Source of the DNA: Ktedonobacterales bacterium
GTDB taxonomy: Bacteria; Chloroflexota; Ktedonobacteria; Ktedonobacterales; DATBGS01
Length of the DNA stretch: 64,000 nucleotides
Reading direction: 5' to 3'
Assembly: GCA_036557285.1 (NCBI GenBank)
Contig: DATBHW010000033.1
Location: 1 to 64,000, forward strand
Part shown: piece by piece, positions 17,421 through 23,741 of the stretch
Layout of the letters: every line of letters begins with the position of its first letter
How positions within the stretch are numbered: the stretch's first letter is position 1
Translations under genes and position numbers: made by a program
The notes under the pieces: model-generated
The model's database searches: none
Told to the model about the DNA's origin: nothing
What the model saw: the letters and a program-made list of their open reading frames with translations, nothing else

Positions 17421-18642
17421 AGTTGCCATGCTCAGCCTGCATACCTCGCCGCTGGCGCCGCTTGGCAAGAGCGTAGAAGCCGGAGGCATGAACGTCTACG
17501 TTCGAGAATTGGCCCGCGAACTGGGCAAACGTGGTCTCATGGTTGATATTTTTACCCGCTGGACTGACCCGACTACTCCTCGCATCCTCCCCCTCAACGA
17601 ACACGTTCGCGTGATACACATCAAGGCTGGCCCCATCGCCAGGCTCCCTAAAAACGACCTCTTCCAGCATATCCCAGAATTTGTGCGCCGGGTACAGCAG
17701 TTCGCCGAATGCGAGCGGCACGCCTATGACGTGATCCACAGCCATTATTGGCTTTCCGGCGTGGCCGGGATGCAGCTTGCCAAAACCTGGGACATTCCGC
17801 ATATGACCATGTTCCACACCCTGGCGCGCTTGAAACAGCAGGCGCGCCCGGACGAACGGGAAACGCCCCTGCGCCTTGAATATGAAGGACGCATCATCGC
17901 CAGCGCAGACCGGATCGCCGTCGCCACGCCACACGAGCGCGATCAGATTGCGCGTATCTATGGTATCTGCCCGCAGCGGATGACCATCGTTCCCTGTGGG
18001 GTGGACCTGCGCCACTTCCAACCCCAGGACCGCCAGCAGGCCAGAGCCTCCCTGGGACTCAATGGTCAGCCAACGCTTTTATTTGTTGGGCGACCCGATC
18101 CGCTGAAGGGCGGCGAGATGCTCATTCAAGCAGCAGGGCTGCTGCAACAACCGGCAACAGTGGTCCTGGTTGGCGGCAACCTGGAGGACGACCCTGAATT
18201 AGACCGGCTGCGCGTGGTTGCCCGCGCGCAAGGCGTGGAAGCAGAGGTTCGCTTTCAAGGCGCTATCCCCCAGGAAGAACTGCCGCGCTTTTATAGCGCC
18301 GCCGATCTGCTGATTGTGCCATCCTATTATGAAAGTTTCGGCCTGGTTGCCGTAGAGAGCCTGGCCTGTGGAACCCCTGTCATCGCTACTAAAGTTGGGG
18401 GATTGCCTTATATCGTGCGCGATGGTGAGAACGGCTTCCTCATCCCCTGGCGCTGCGCTGGCCTCCTGGCCGAAAAGATCGACGCAGTGCTCAGCGATAC
18501 CGACCTGCTCGAAGAACTGCGCGCCAGGGCGCGCTCATCAGTAATACGCTATAGCTGGCGCACTGTAGCCGCGCAGATTCGCCAGGTCTATGACCATCTG
18601 ACTGTCGAGCGCCGTTCTGTCGGAGCCTGCTCATGCTTTTAG
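17410..18642 (+). CDS. GT4-family glycosyltransferase
   Basis: A 410-residue retaining glycosyltransferase with the GT-B fold. The N-terminal loop PLAPLGKSVEAGGMNVYVRE resembles sucrose-phosphate synthase and MshA-type enzymes, and HSHYWLSG sits in the acceptor domain. The donor domain has TIVPCGVDLRHF, LLFVGRPDPLKGGEML and the E-x7-E motif in YESFGLVAVESLACGTPVIA. The donor is a nucleotide sugar; the acceptor cannot be called. The ATG at 17410 has GAGG about 6 bases upstream; a GTG at 17380 is an alternative. The small ORF before it probably controls or accompanies it. A hairpin terminator follows. Confidence 0.88.
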   Translation: MCFRVAMLSLHTSPLAPLGKSVEAGGMNVYVRELARELGKRGLMVDIFTRWTDPTTPRILPLNEHVRVIHIKAGPIARLPKNDLFQHIPEFVRRVQQFAECERHAYDVIHSHYWLSGVAGMQLAKTWDIPHMTMFHTLARLKQQARPDERETPLRLEYEGRIIASADRIAVATPHERDQIARIYGICPQRMTIVPCGVDLRHFQPQDRQQARASLGLNGQPTLLFVGRPDPLKGGEMLIQAAGLLQQPATVVLVGGNLEDDPELDRLRVVARAQGVEAEVRFQGAIPQEELPRFYSAADLLIVPSYYESFGLVAVESLACGTPVIATKVGGLPYIVRDGENGFLIPWRCAGLLAEKIDAVLSDTDLLEELRARARSSVIRYSWRTVAAQIRQVYDHLTVERRSVGACSCF

Positions 18643-18660
18643 GAGACAGATAGTCGAGAT

Positions 18661-18707
18661 GGGGAGCGTGGCAGGCTGATTTGTAAGTTTGGCCTACCAC
18701 GCTCCCC
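18661..18707. terminator. Hairpin between GT4 and S53 protease genes
   Basis: GGGGAGCGTGG at 18661-18671 pairs perfectly with CCACGCTCCCC at 18697-18707, and CTT follows. It lies between convergent stops at 18642 and 18721. Confidence 0.7.
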
Positions 18708-18720
18708 CTTGATGCTGCCC

Positions 18721-20481
18721 TTAAGCGGCTCCAAGCAAGCTGGCAATGTCAAGGAAGTTGGCAGATCCCAGGCCAGTCGTGTAATCCCATCCCGATCCAG
18801 CTTTATAAAACAGGTTATCACCCTGCGTAATATCGTGGAATGGATGGTACTTACCGGGATGGTTTGCAATTTGATAGAAGGTAGGCACACCACCCAGGAA
18901 CCCTTTCCCTTGCTTTTGGAGCGCCTGGTTCACCAACGCAGCCCCGGCTGCCCACATGGGCGCTGATGCGCTGGTCCCGCCAACTGGTTGCCAGAAACTC
19001 TGATAATAGATAGAAATATTGTCGGCAACCGCAGCCACATCGGGTACCTGGCGATTCTTGTTCGAGAATTGATTTTGTACCCCAGGGCCAGTTTGCCAGA
19101 TCGGGCGGGCGAACTCCTTATTCTTGCTCAGGCCGCCGCCTGTACCCCAGGTATTCTGGCAGCGCTTTTTGTCGGGGTTGGATTGCGACCAGGCGATCTC
19201 GCTATTCCCCAGAAAGCTTGTGCCACCAACGCCAATGGCCCAAGGGGCGCTCGCCGGAAAGCTCACCGCAAGCTGTCCAAACACGCCATCGGTAAAAGCA
19301 GCGCAGTCGCCGCTGGCGATAAACACGCTGATGCCCTCAACTGCCAGCAATTCAAGCGTATCGTTGAATTGCGACATATACGCCGCATCGAACTGGTCCT
19401 CTCCCGCGCCATAGCTCACGCTGACCACCTGCACCTGATCGTCGGCGGCTATTTTATTGAGGACTTCAATAAAGCCCACGTTATCAGACAGCGGAGACTG
19501 ATAATCCAGAATCTCCGCTTCGGGGGCCAGCCCGGCAATTATTTCCAGGTCCAGCGTTGCCTCGCCTGCGCCAGAGCCAGGAGGCAATGGGCTACCAACC
19601 TGAATATTGCGCAGGTGGAGCTGCGCGCCATTACACGCCGCATAATTAGCGACATCGTTGCGACTATACGGGTCGTCAAGTTCCACCACGCCAATCTTCA
19701 TTCCCTGGCCCTGGAAGCCCTGTTTATACAACTGATCGAGCGCGTAGGCGCGCGCAATCCGGTCGCGCGTCACTCCGCCCAGGACGCCATAGAGCGTGCA
19801 ATCGCCAGCAGCGGGCTGCTGATCGGCCCTGGGGATAATTCTGCCCGGAGTGTTCATCAGTTGAAGGGGGGTGCGCGTGATTTGCGTAAAATTACTCAAG
19901 CCAGTAATCGAGGTAATCAGCGGCGCAATAGCCGAAGGCAGCGTTGGGGCGCCGCCTGGCCCAAAGAAGGTGCGGCCATCGAGTGAGCGCACCTGAAGGA
20001 GAATCTGGAACGCTTTCGTAATCTGCGAGACATTTGCCTGAACGACCAGACTGGTATGCAGGGGACTCGTATCAACTACCTGAAAGCCCTGGCTGGTGAG
20101 CCAGCCGCTGACTTTCTGGATGGTTTCATCCGAAGCGCCGAACTGCCTGGCAATTTGCGCTGGCGTGAGGTAATGGCCGTAGTTGGGCGAGGAGGGATCA
20201 TAGACCTCTTGAACAACCTGGTCGAGCTTCTGGTGGTCAATGGGCAAACCAATGTTGAGGGTCAGCGTTGCATCAGGCGAGAGCATCCCGGCCAGCTTGC
20301 CTTGCAGCGCAGCCAGCGGCAAGCCAGAAAGCGCGGGAATCGCCCGAACGGCCCTCCCTGGCTTTGTTGGAGAAGACATATCCCCACCAGCGTTCAACAC
20401 AAGCAAGGCCGCCAGTAGAGGCGCCATCCAATTCATGCTCCTGGCCCCCTTTAGAAATCCAGAGATCTTTGGCATATTCAT
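18721..20481 (-). CDS. Secreted S53 (sedolisin/kumamolisin) peptidase
   Basis: A 586-residue acid serine-carboxyl peptidase. Residues about 16-34 form an export signal (MNWMAPLLAALLVLNAGG). A Pro-kumamolisin activation domain spans about 50-190 (YDPSSPNYGHYLTPAQIARQFG). The catalytic domain carries the Glu/Asp pair in GEATLDLEIIAG, the oxyanion Asp in FIASGDCAAF and the nucleophile in GGTSASAPMWAA. The calcium site near the C-terminus is DITQGDN and AGSGWDYTTGLGS. All active-site residues are present. The product is likely secreted and self-activated at low pH, feeding on external protein. It is a single gene, divergent from the PRC-barrel gene. Confidence 0.94.
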   Translation of the reverse strand: MNMPKISGFLKGARSMNWMAPLLAALLVLNAGGDMSSPTKPGRAVRAIPALSGLPLAALQGKLAGMLSPDATLTLNIGLPIDHQKLDQVVQEVYDPSSPNYGHYLTPAQIARQFGASDETIQKVSGWLTSQGFQVVDTSPLHTSLVVQANVSQITKAFQILLQVRSLDGRTFFGPGGAPTLPSAIAPLITSITGLSNFTQITRTPLQLMNTPGRIIPRADQQPAAGDCTLYGVLGGVTRDRIARAYALDQLYKQGFQGQGMKIGVVELDDPYSRNDVANYAACNGAQLHLRNIQVGSPLPPGSGAGEATLDLEIIAGLAPEAEILDYQSPLSDNVGFIEVLNKIAADDQVQVVSVSYGAGEDQFDAAYMSQFNDTLELLAVEGISVFIASGDCAAFTDGVFGQLAVSFPASAPWAIGVGGTSFLGNSEIAWSQSNPDKKRCQNTWGTGGGLSKNKEFARPIWQTGPGVQNQFSNKNRQVPDVAAVADNISIYYQSFWQPVGGTSASAPMWAAGAALVNQALQKQGKGFLGGVPTFYQIANHPGKYHPFHDITQGDNLFYKAGSGWDYTTGLGSANFLDIASLLGAA

Positions 20482-20861
20482 AGCGGCTCACGGCGGCTCA
20501 CGTTCTCGCGCGCCCGCTTCCTCCTCTCGTATAGAAGCTGGCGGGCGAAGCCTCTTGTTCAAGGCAGCAAACACTAGCGCCCGGGCATAGCAAGAGAAAC
20601 AAACAGATCATTTCCACCTTTCTAGCCATGAGTACCCTCGTACTCAATGTAGTATAGCAAATTACGGCTCAACCAGGCTATCTGATTCCCCTCCGCTGCT
20701 CCTGCCAGCAAGCGTATGAAACAGCTTCGCTGCGCAGCGCGGCGGTATACATCTTGCAGCGCAGAGTTAGGAGAAGAGATCCGACAGCCAATTGGTCCTA
20801 TTCAGCTTTTCGTTTGCTCATATTCGTTTGTTCACAGTGTATTCACAAAGGAGTTACAGCA
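20482..20861. other. Intergenic region between S53 protease and PRC-barrel genes
   Basis: About 380 bases between divergent starts. An AT-rich patch near 20645-20665 could hold a promoter, but I cannot assign a clear -35/-10 pair. No gene is supported. Confidence 0.4.
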
Positions 20862-21608
20862 ATGCAGCAGCCACCTCCACTCCAACCACCTTTCGGTAAC
20901 GCATTTGGCGAGCCAACCCAACCGCCTGGTCAGCCACCACCGCCACCCTTACCACCCCTACCCGACACGCCCCCTGTCCAACCTGCGCCTCAAGCCCCTG
21001 AGAGCGCATACAGGCAGCCAATTCAAGGCCAGGAGCCGTCTGCGCCTCAAGCGCCAGGCGCTCCGTCTGCGCAACCGCCTCAAGCGCCTGCGCCAAGTGT
21101 ACCACCTGGATACGCCCAGTGGGTCACGTTTTCCAAGCTGCGCGGCCACCCGCTCATAGACATTACGGCGGGCAAAAATATTGGTACGGTACACGACCTG
21201 ATCTTTGATCAACAACGGCAAGCAATTCAGGCTTTTTCCACCAAAGGGAGTCTCCTGCACAAGCCAACGCTGGTTCCCGCAGCGAGCGCCGCTATAGGGG
21301 CAGACGCCGTGACCTTTCCGCCGGGAACGCTCGCGGGGCAGGATGTCTCCTGGTTATATAACCTCCCCAAAGCATCGGACCTCATGGGGAGGCAAGTACA
21401 CAGCAACAGGGGTCAACTGCTGGGAACTGTTGAGGAGTTGCGCATCGACCCGGCAAGCCGAACGCTGATGGCGTTGGAGCTTACGGCTGAAAAAACCGGC
21501 ATTCCGCATCGTCTCGGCAGCCCCCGACGCCTTGTATCGGCCAAAAGCATCATCAGTTACGGGCCTGACACCATCGTTGCTCTGGAAGAGGGTATCTCGG
21601 AACTCTAG
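20862..21608 (+). CDS. Pro-rich protein with two PRC-barrel domains
   Basis: A 248-residue protein. The first 80 residues are rich in Pro and Gln (QPPGQPPPPPLPPLP) and look disordered. Two PRC-barrel-like repeats follow at about 83-155 (FSKLRGHPLIDITAGKNIGTVHDLIFD) and 165-245 (SDLMGRQVHSNRGQLLGTVEELRIDP). PRC-barrels are small all-beta modules found in photosynthetic reaction centre H subunits, RimM and many stress or sporulation proteins. There is no photosynthesis context here. The start is set by AAAGGAG at 20847-20853. The frame continues upstream to 20754 without a ribosome binding site. Confidence 0.82.
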   Translation: MQQPPPLQPPFGNAFGEPTQPPGQPPPPPLPPLPDTPPVQPAPQAPESAYRQPIQGQEPSAPQAPGAPSAQPPQAPAPSVPPGYAQWVTFSKLRGHPLIDITAGKNIGTVHDLIFDQQRQAIQAFSTKGSLLHKPTLVPAASAAIGADAVTFPPGTLAGQDVSWLYNLPKASDLMGRQVHSNRGQLLGTVEELRIDPASRTLMALELTAEKTGIPHRLGSPRRLVSAKSIISYGPDTIVALEEGISEL

Positions 21609-21644
21609 CAGCAGGTAAAAAAAGCTGGTTACGGTTGCGATTGC

Positions 21645-21673
21645 TGGACTTTCGCCACAGTTGATGTTATAAT
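21645..21673 (+). promoter_or_regulatory. Promoter ahead of the small-ORF/RNA region
   Basis: TATAAT at 21668-21673 is a perfect -10, with a weak TGGACT at 21645-21650 spaced 17 bases. Transcription would begin near 21680, inside a stretch with no long ORF. Confidence 0.5.
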
Positions 21674-21737
21674 TAGCTCACTCACGTAATGGACGGCTCT
21701 TCACCGGAGTACTATTGACTCCAGGGGTGTTAAGAGA

Positions 21738-21824
21738 ATGCCAAGACTGCTGACAACACGCGCCCTTCCTGTTGCGCGCCAGAAGGCGCACCAGGGAAAC
21801 GCAAAACAGAGCAAAAAGCGCTAG
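21738..21824 (+). CDS. Possible 28-aa basic peptide ORF
   Basis: ATG at 21738 opens a 28-codon frame rich in Arg, Lys and His (MPRLLTTRALPVARQ at the start, ending SKKR). The ribosome binding site is weak (AAGAGA). The stop lies inside the 5' arm of a T-tailed hairpin, so promoter, ORF and terminator form one compact unit. It may be a leader peptide, a small basic protein or a chance frame inside a small RNA. I do not recognise it. Confidence 0.35.
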   Translation: MPRLLTTRALPVARQKAHQGNAKQSKKR

Positions 21825-21850
21825 GGGAATCCTGTCCTGGTGCTTTTTTT
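21818..21850 (+). terminator. Intrinsic terminator with T7 tail
   Basis: GCGCTAGG at 21818-21825 pairs with CCTGGTGC at 21836-21843 (8 bp including two G-U pairs), with a 10-base loop, then seven T at 21844-21850. An alternative upstream arm, GCACCAGG at 21788-21795, pairs perfectly with the same 3' arm. Confidence 0.7.
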
Positions 21851-21970
21851 GTGTGGTTCGCAGTCTTCTATCGCACCGATCAGGTGTAGTCACTCGCGGG
21901 CAGTGTAGCCCTCTCTTGTTGAGGCCCCCAACCAGGGGTCTGCGCGGCGCCGGATAGAAGCCGTGTTGAA

Positions 21971-22105
21971 AAAGGAGGTGAGGCCACTTCTGACAGCGCG
22001 TAAAGATACCATATGAGCAGCATAACCACGAACACCATCTCTGATGTCACAGGACATCCAAAGATGTCATCCTTTAGAGTCCTACCGTCTACCAGGAAGC
22101 GTTAG
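21971..22105 (+). other. Perfect Shine-Dalgarno with two tiny coupled ORFs and switching hairpins
   Basis: AAAGGAGGTGA at 21971-21981 is a full match to the 16S rRNA tail, yet no standard ATG lies at normal distance. It sits inside a 16-codon TTG frame (21966-22016) whose TGA overlaps the ATG of a 30-codon frame (22013-22105) in an ATGA. Inside the second frame, GATGTC at 22043-22048, GACATC at 22053-22058 and GATGTC at 22063-22068 allow two mutually exclusive 6-bp hairpins with 4-base loops. This looks like a leader/attenuator layout but may be chance. Confidence 0.3.
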
Positions 22106-22201
22106 ATAGCTTGTAGTGGGGTGATCGTGCTGAGGTCTATCAGCCAGGCAAGTATAGCAATCAAACGCGTGTGAACACGTTTTGAAAGGCAGGTACCCGC
22201 C

Positions 22202-22483
22202 GTGCATTCGAGCATGATCGGCAAAATTGCGAAGGCGAAGCGTTATTCGGAAGAGCCAGATCGCATCCAATTCAACCATTTTGAAGCATCTTTTCGCGGT
22301 GAAAATGATTCCTATACCACAACTTTCCATGAGGGGAACTGGAGCTGCACCTGCCGCTTCTTCTCTGATTGGGGAACGTGTTGCCATACAATGGCTATAG
22401 AGCGTGTCCTGGGCGTAACGATCCCTGCTTCCCATCGCCAGGGTGAGCCGATCACGAGCGGCTATCTCCAAAGACGCTACTAA
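22202..22483 (+). CDS. Small SWIM zinc-finger protein
   Basis: A protein of up to 93 residues. The SWIM motif C-x-C-x(n)-C-x-H is seen as CTCRFFSDWGTCCH near residues 50-63. It is preceded by a short N-terminal segment (MIGKIAKAKRYSEEPDRIQF) that I recognise from small SWIM proteins common in Chloroflexota. SWIM domains bind zinc and usually mediate DNA or protein contacts. The frame can start at GTG 22202 or ATG 22214; family resemblance favours 22214, while spacing to AGG favours 22202. It ends just before a strong terminator. The role is unknown. Confidence 0.75.
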   Translation: MHSSMIGKIAKAKRYSEEPDRIQFNHFEASFRGENDSYTTTFHEGNWSCTCRFFSDWGTCCHTMAIERVLGVTIPASHRQGEPITSGYLQRRY

Positions 22484-22501
22484 AAGCGCCTGAAGAGCGC
22501 G

Positions 22502-22545
22502 GCGCCAGACTCACGAACGTTCGTGAGTCTGGCGCTTTTTGCGTG
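22502..22545. terminator. Perfect 17-bp palindrome terminator
   Basis: GCGCCAGACTCACGAAC at 22502-22518 is followed directly by its complement at 22519-22535 and then TTTTT. It ends the SWIM unit and may also act on the convergent gene at 22600. Confidence 0.85.
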
Positions 22546-22599
22546 GTGAGATTGCCAGTCAGTCCTCGCTCAACCGGACTGGCGTGTCCAGCGGTTCGC

Positions 22600-23070
22600 T
22601 TAATATGTCAGCACATGGGGCAAGATAAAAGTCAACGCGATAATAATCGAGAACATCACCGCCGCAAGAATACCGATCAGCCGCAAATCTTTCAACACAT
22701 AGCGATAATGTTCGGCGCTGACCAGATTCGCCTGGCGGCCAACCACGAGGCGCTGGCCGGGCCGCGCTGCGTTACGCTGCCCAGGACGACCAGCGCGCTG
22801 CGAGCCAGGCAGCACTCGTGTAGGCTGAGCGCCGGATTTCGTGGTGGTCCCTGGGCGCTTGATGACGGTTGCTGTAGAACGCTCTGCTGCTTTCGGCGCG
22901 GCGCTGGCGGGCTTCGTTTTAGTCGCCCCTGGCTTGCTCTTCGCTGTCGCTTCTTCTTCAGCAGCCTCCGCTACTGAGGTAGTGGAGGAAGAGCGAACCA
23001 GCAGCACATCTTTTCTCTTTGGCTGTGGACGATGCTGGGCAGATGAGTGACGCGGTGGCTTCTTGGGCAT
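22600..23070 (-). CDS. Basic Ala/Lys/Pro-rich protein with C-terminal membrane helix
   Basis: A 156-residue protein. Residues 1-105 are low-complexity, rich in Ala, Lys, Pro, Thr and Arg, and probably disordered. A segment (AEHYRYVLKDLRLIG) leads to one helix at about 130-153 (IGILAAVMFSIIIALTFILP) and a short tail. The topology suggests a tail-anchored protein with its basic part in the cytoplasm, able to touch nucleic acid or ribosomes. CAGGAG lies 12 bases before the ATG. I recognise no family. Confidence 0.65.
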   Translation of the reverse strand: MPKKPPRHSSAQHRPQPKRKDVLLVRSSSTTSVAEAAEEEATAKSKPGATKTKPASAAPKAAERSTATVIKRPGTTTKSGAQPTRVLPGSQRAGRPGQRNAARPGQRLVVGRQANLVSAEHYRYVLKDLRLIGILAAVMFSIIIALTFILPHVLTY

Positions 23071-23284
23071 AATGCTGATTAACTCCTGAGTAATATGTAG
23101 TCAATAAGTCCAGGCTTCAGTATAGACGAAATCACGCCCCTTCGCAAGCAACGACGAACCACCAGGGAGAAATGTCGCACAGAAGAAGACAGGAGATGTC
23201 AGGAATAGCCAATATAGTTTCTGTAAGACCCCTGTCTATCTCTCAAGCGGCTTTCAGGCAAGCGGCTTTCAGAAAGGAGCGATC

Positions 23285-23653
23285 ATGCTCCGAAAGATTG
23301 ATTGCGTGATGATTCGAGTCGAAGACGTATCAGCAGCTATTGCCTATTATACTGAAGTCTTTGGGCTTCAGCCCGTCTGGTGGGATGAGCAATCGGCTGG
23401 TCTGGCTTTCCCTGAAACGGATGCCGAGATCGTCTTGCATTGCAAGCCTGATATTCCCTCCTCCGTTGAAGTGCATTATCTGGTTGATGATGTGATGATT
23501 GCTATGGGCATCCTGGCAACGAAGGGGTGTCGCATCCTGGCTGCACCCTTTGATATTGCTATAGGAAAATGCGCGGTCATTGCCGATCCCTTCGGCGTCC
23601 GGCTGTGTATTCTCGATATGACAAAGGGGCCACTAAAGCCTGGCCCCCAATAA
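23285..23653 (+). CDS. VOC/glyoxalase-fold protein
   Basis: A 122-residue protein of the vicinal-oxygen-chelate superfamily. Two beta-alpha-beta-beta-beta modules are visible (MIRVEDVSAAIAYYTEVFGL and YLVDDVMIAMGILATKGC), ending in the typical DPFGVRLCIL strand. Members include glyoxalase I, extradiol dioxygenases and antibiotic-binding proteins. The metal ligands are not complete enough to assign a reaction. AAAGGAG precedes the ATG. It stands alone and is convergent with the Nuo-like set. Confidence 0.8.
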   Translation: MLRKIDCVMIRVEDVSAAIAYYTEVFGLQPVWWDEQSAGLAFPETDAEIVLHCKPDIPSSVEVHYLVDDVMIAMGILATKGCRILAAPFDIAIGKCAVIADPFGVRLCILDMTKGPLKPGPQ

Positions 23654-23676
23654 GAAGACAGCCCTTTGTTGTTTCA

Positions 23677-23734
23677 GCACAGAGGGCAGGCTGGAAGAAC
23701 CGTCAGTGCGTTTCTTCCAGCCTGCCCTCTGTGC
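23677..23734. terminator. 23-bp perfect inverted repeat between convergent genes
   Basis: Arms 23677-23699 and 23712-23734 are exact complements of 23 bases with a 12-base loop. The hairpin lies between the stops at 23653 and 23742. There is no T-run, so it may act as a bidirectional terminator or protect mRNA ends. Confidence 0.65.
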
Positions 23735-23741
23735 CGCCAGT

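Larger units (their letters stand above)
21680..21850 (+). ncRNA. Candidate short transcript or leader RNA
   Basis: The stretch is bounded by a perfect TATAAT and an intrinsic terminator and holds no long ORF. Two upstream segments, 21788-21795 and 21818-21825, can both pair with 21836-21843, so mutually exclusive structures are possible. I do not match it to a known RNA family. It could be a small RNA or an attenuator-like leader. Confidence 0.4.

Noticed and set aside
17287-18021. A 244-codon reverse frame opposite the GT4 gene
   Set aside because: Antisense shadow of a clear glycosyltransferase; no start signal.
22502-22535. Palindrome with GAAC/GTTC considered as a second LexA box
   Set aside because: There is no 4-base spacer between the halves, and the position plus T-run fits a terminator.
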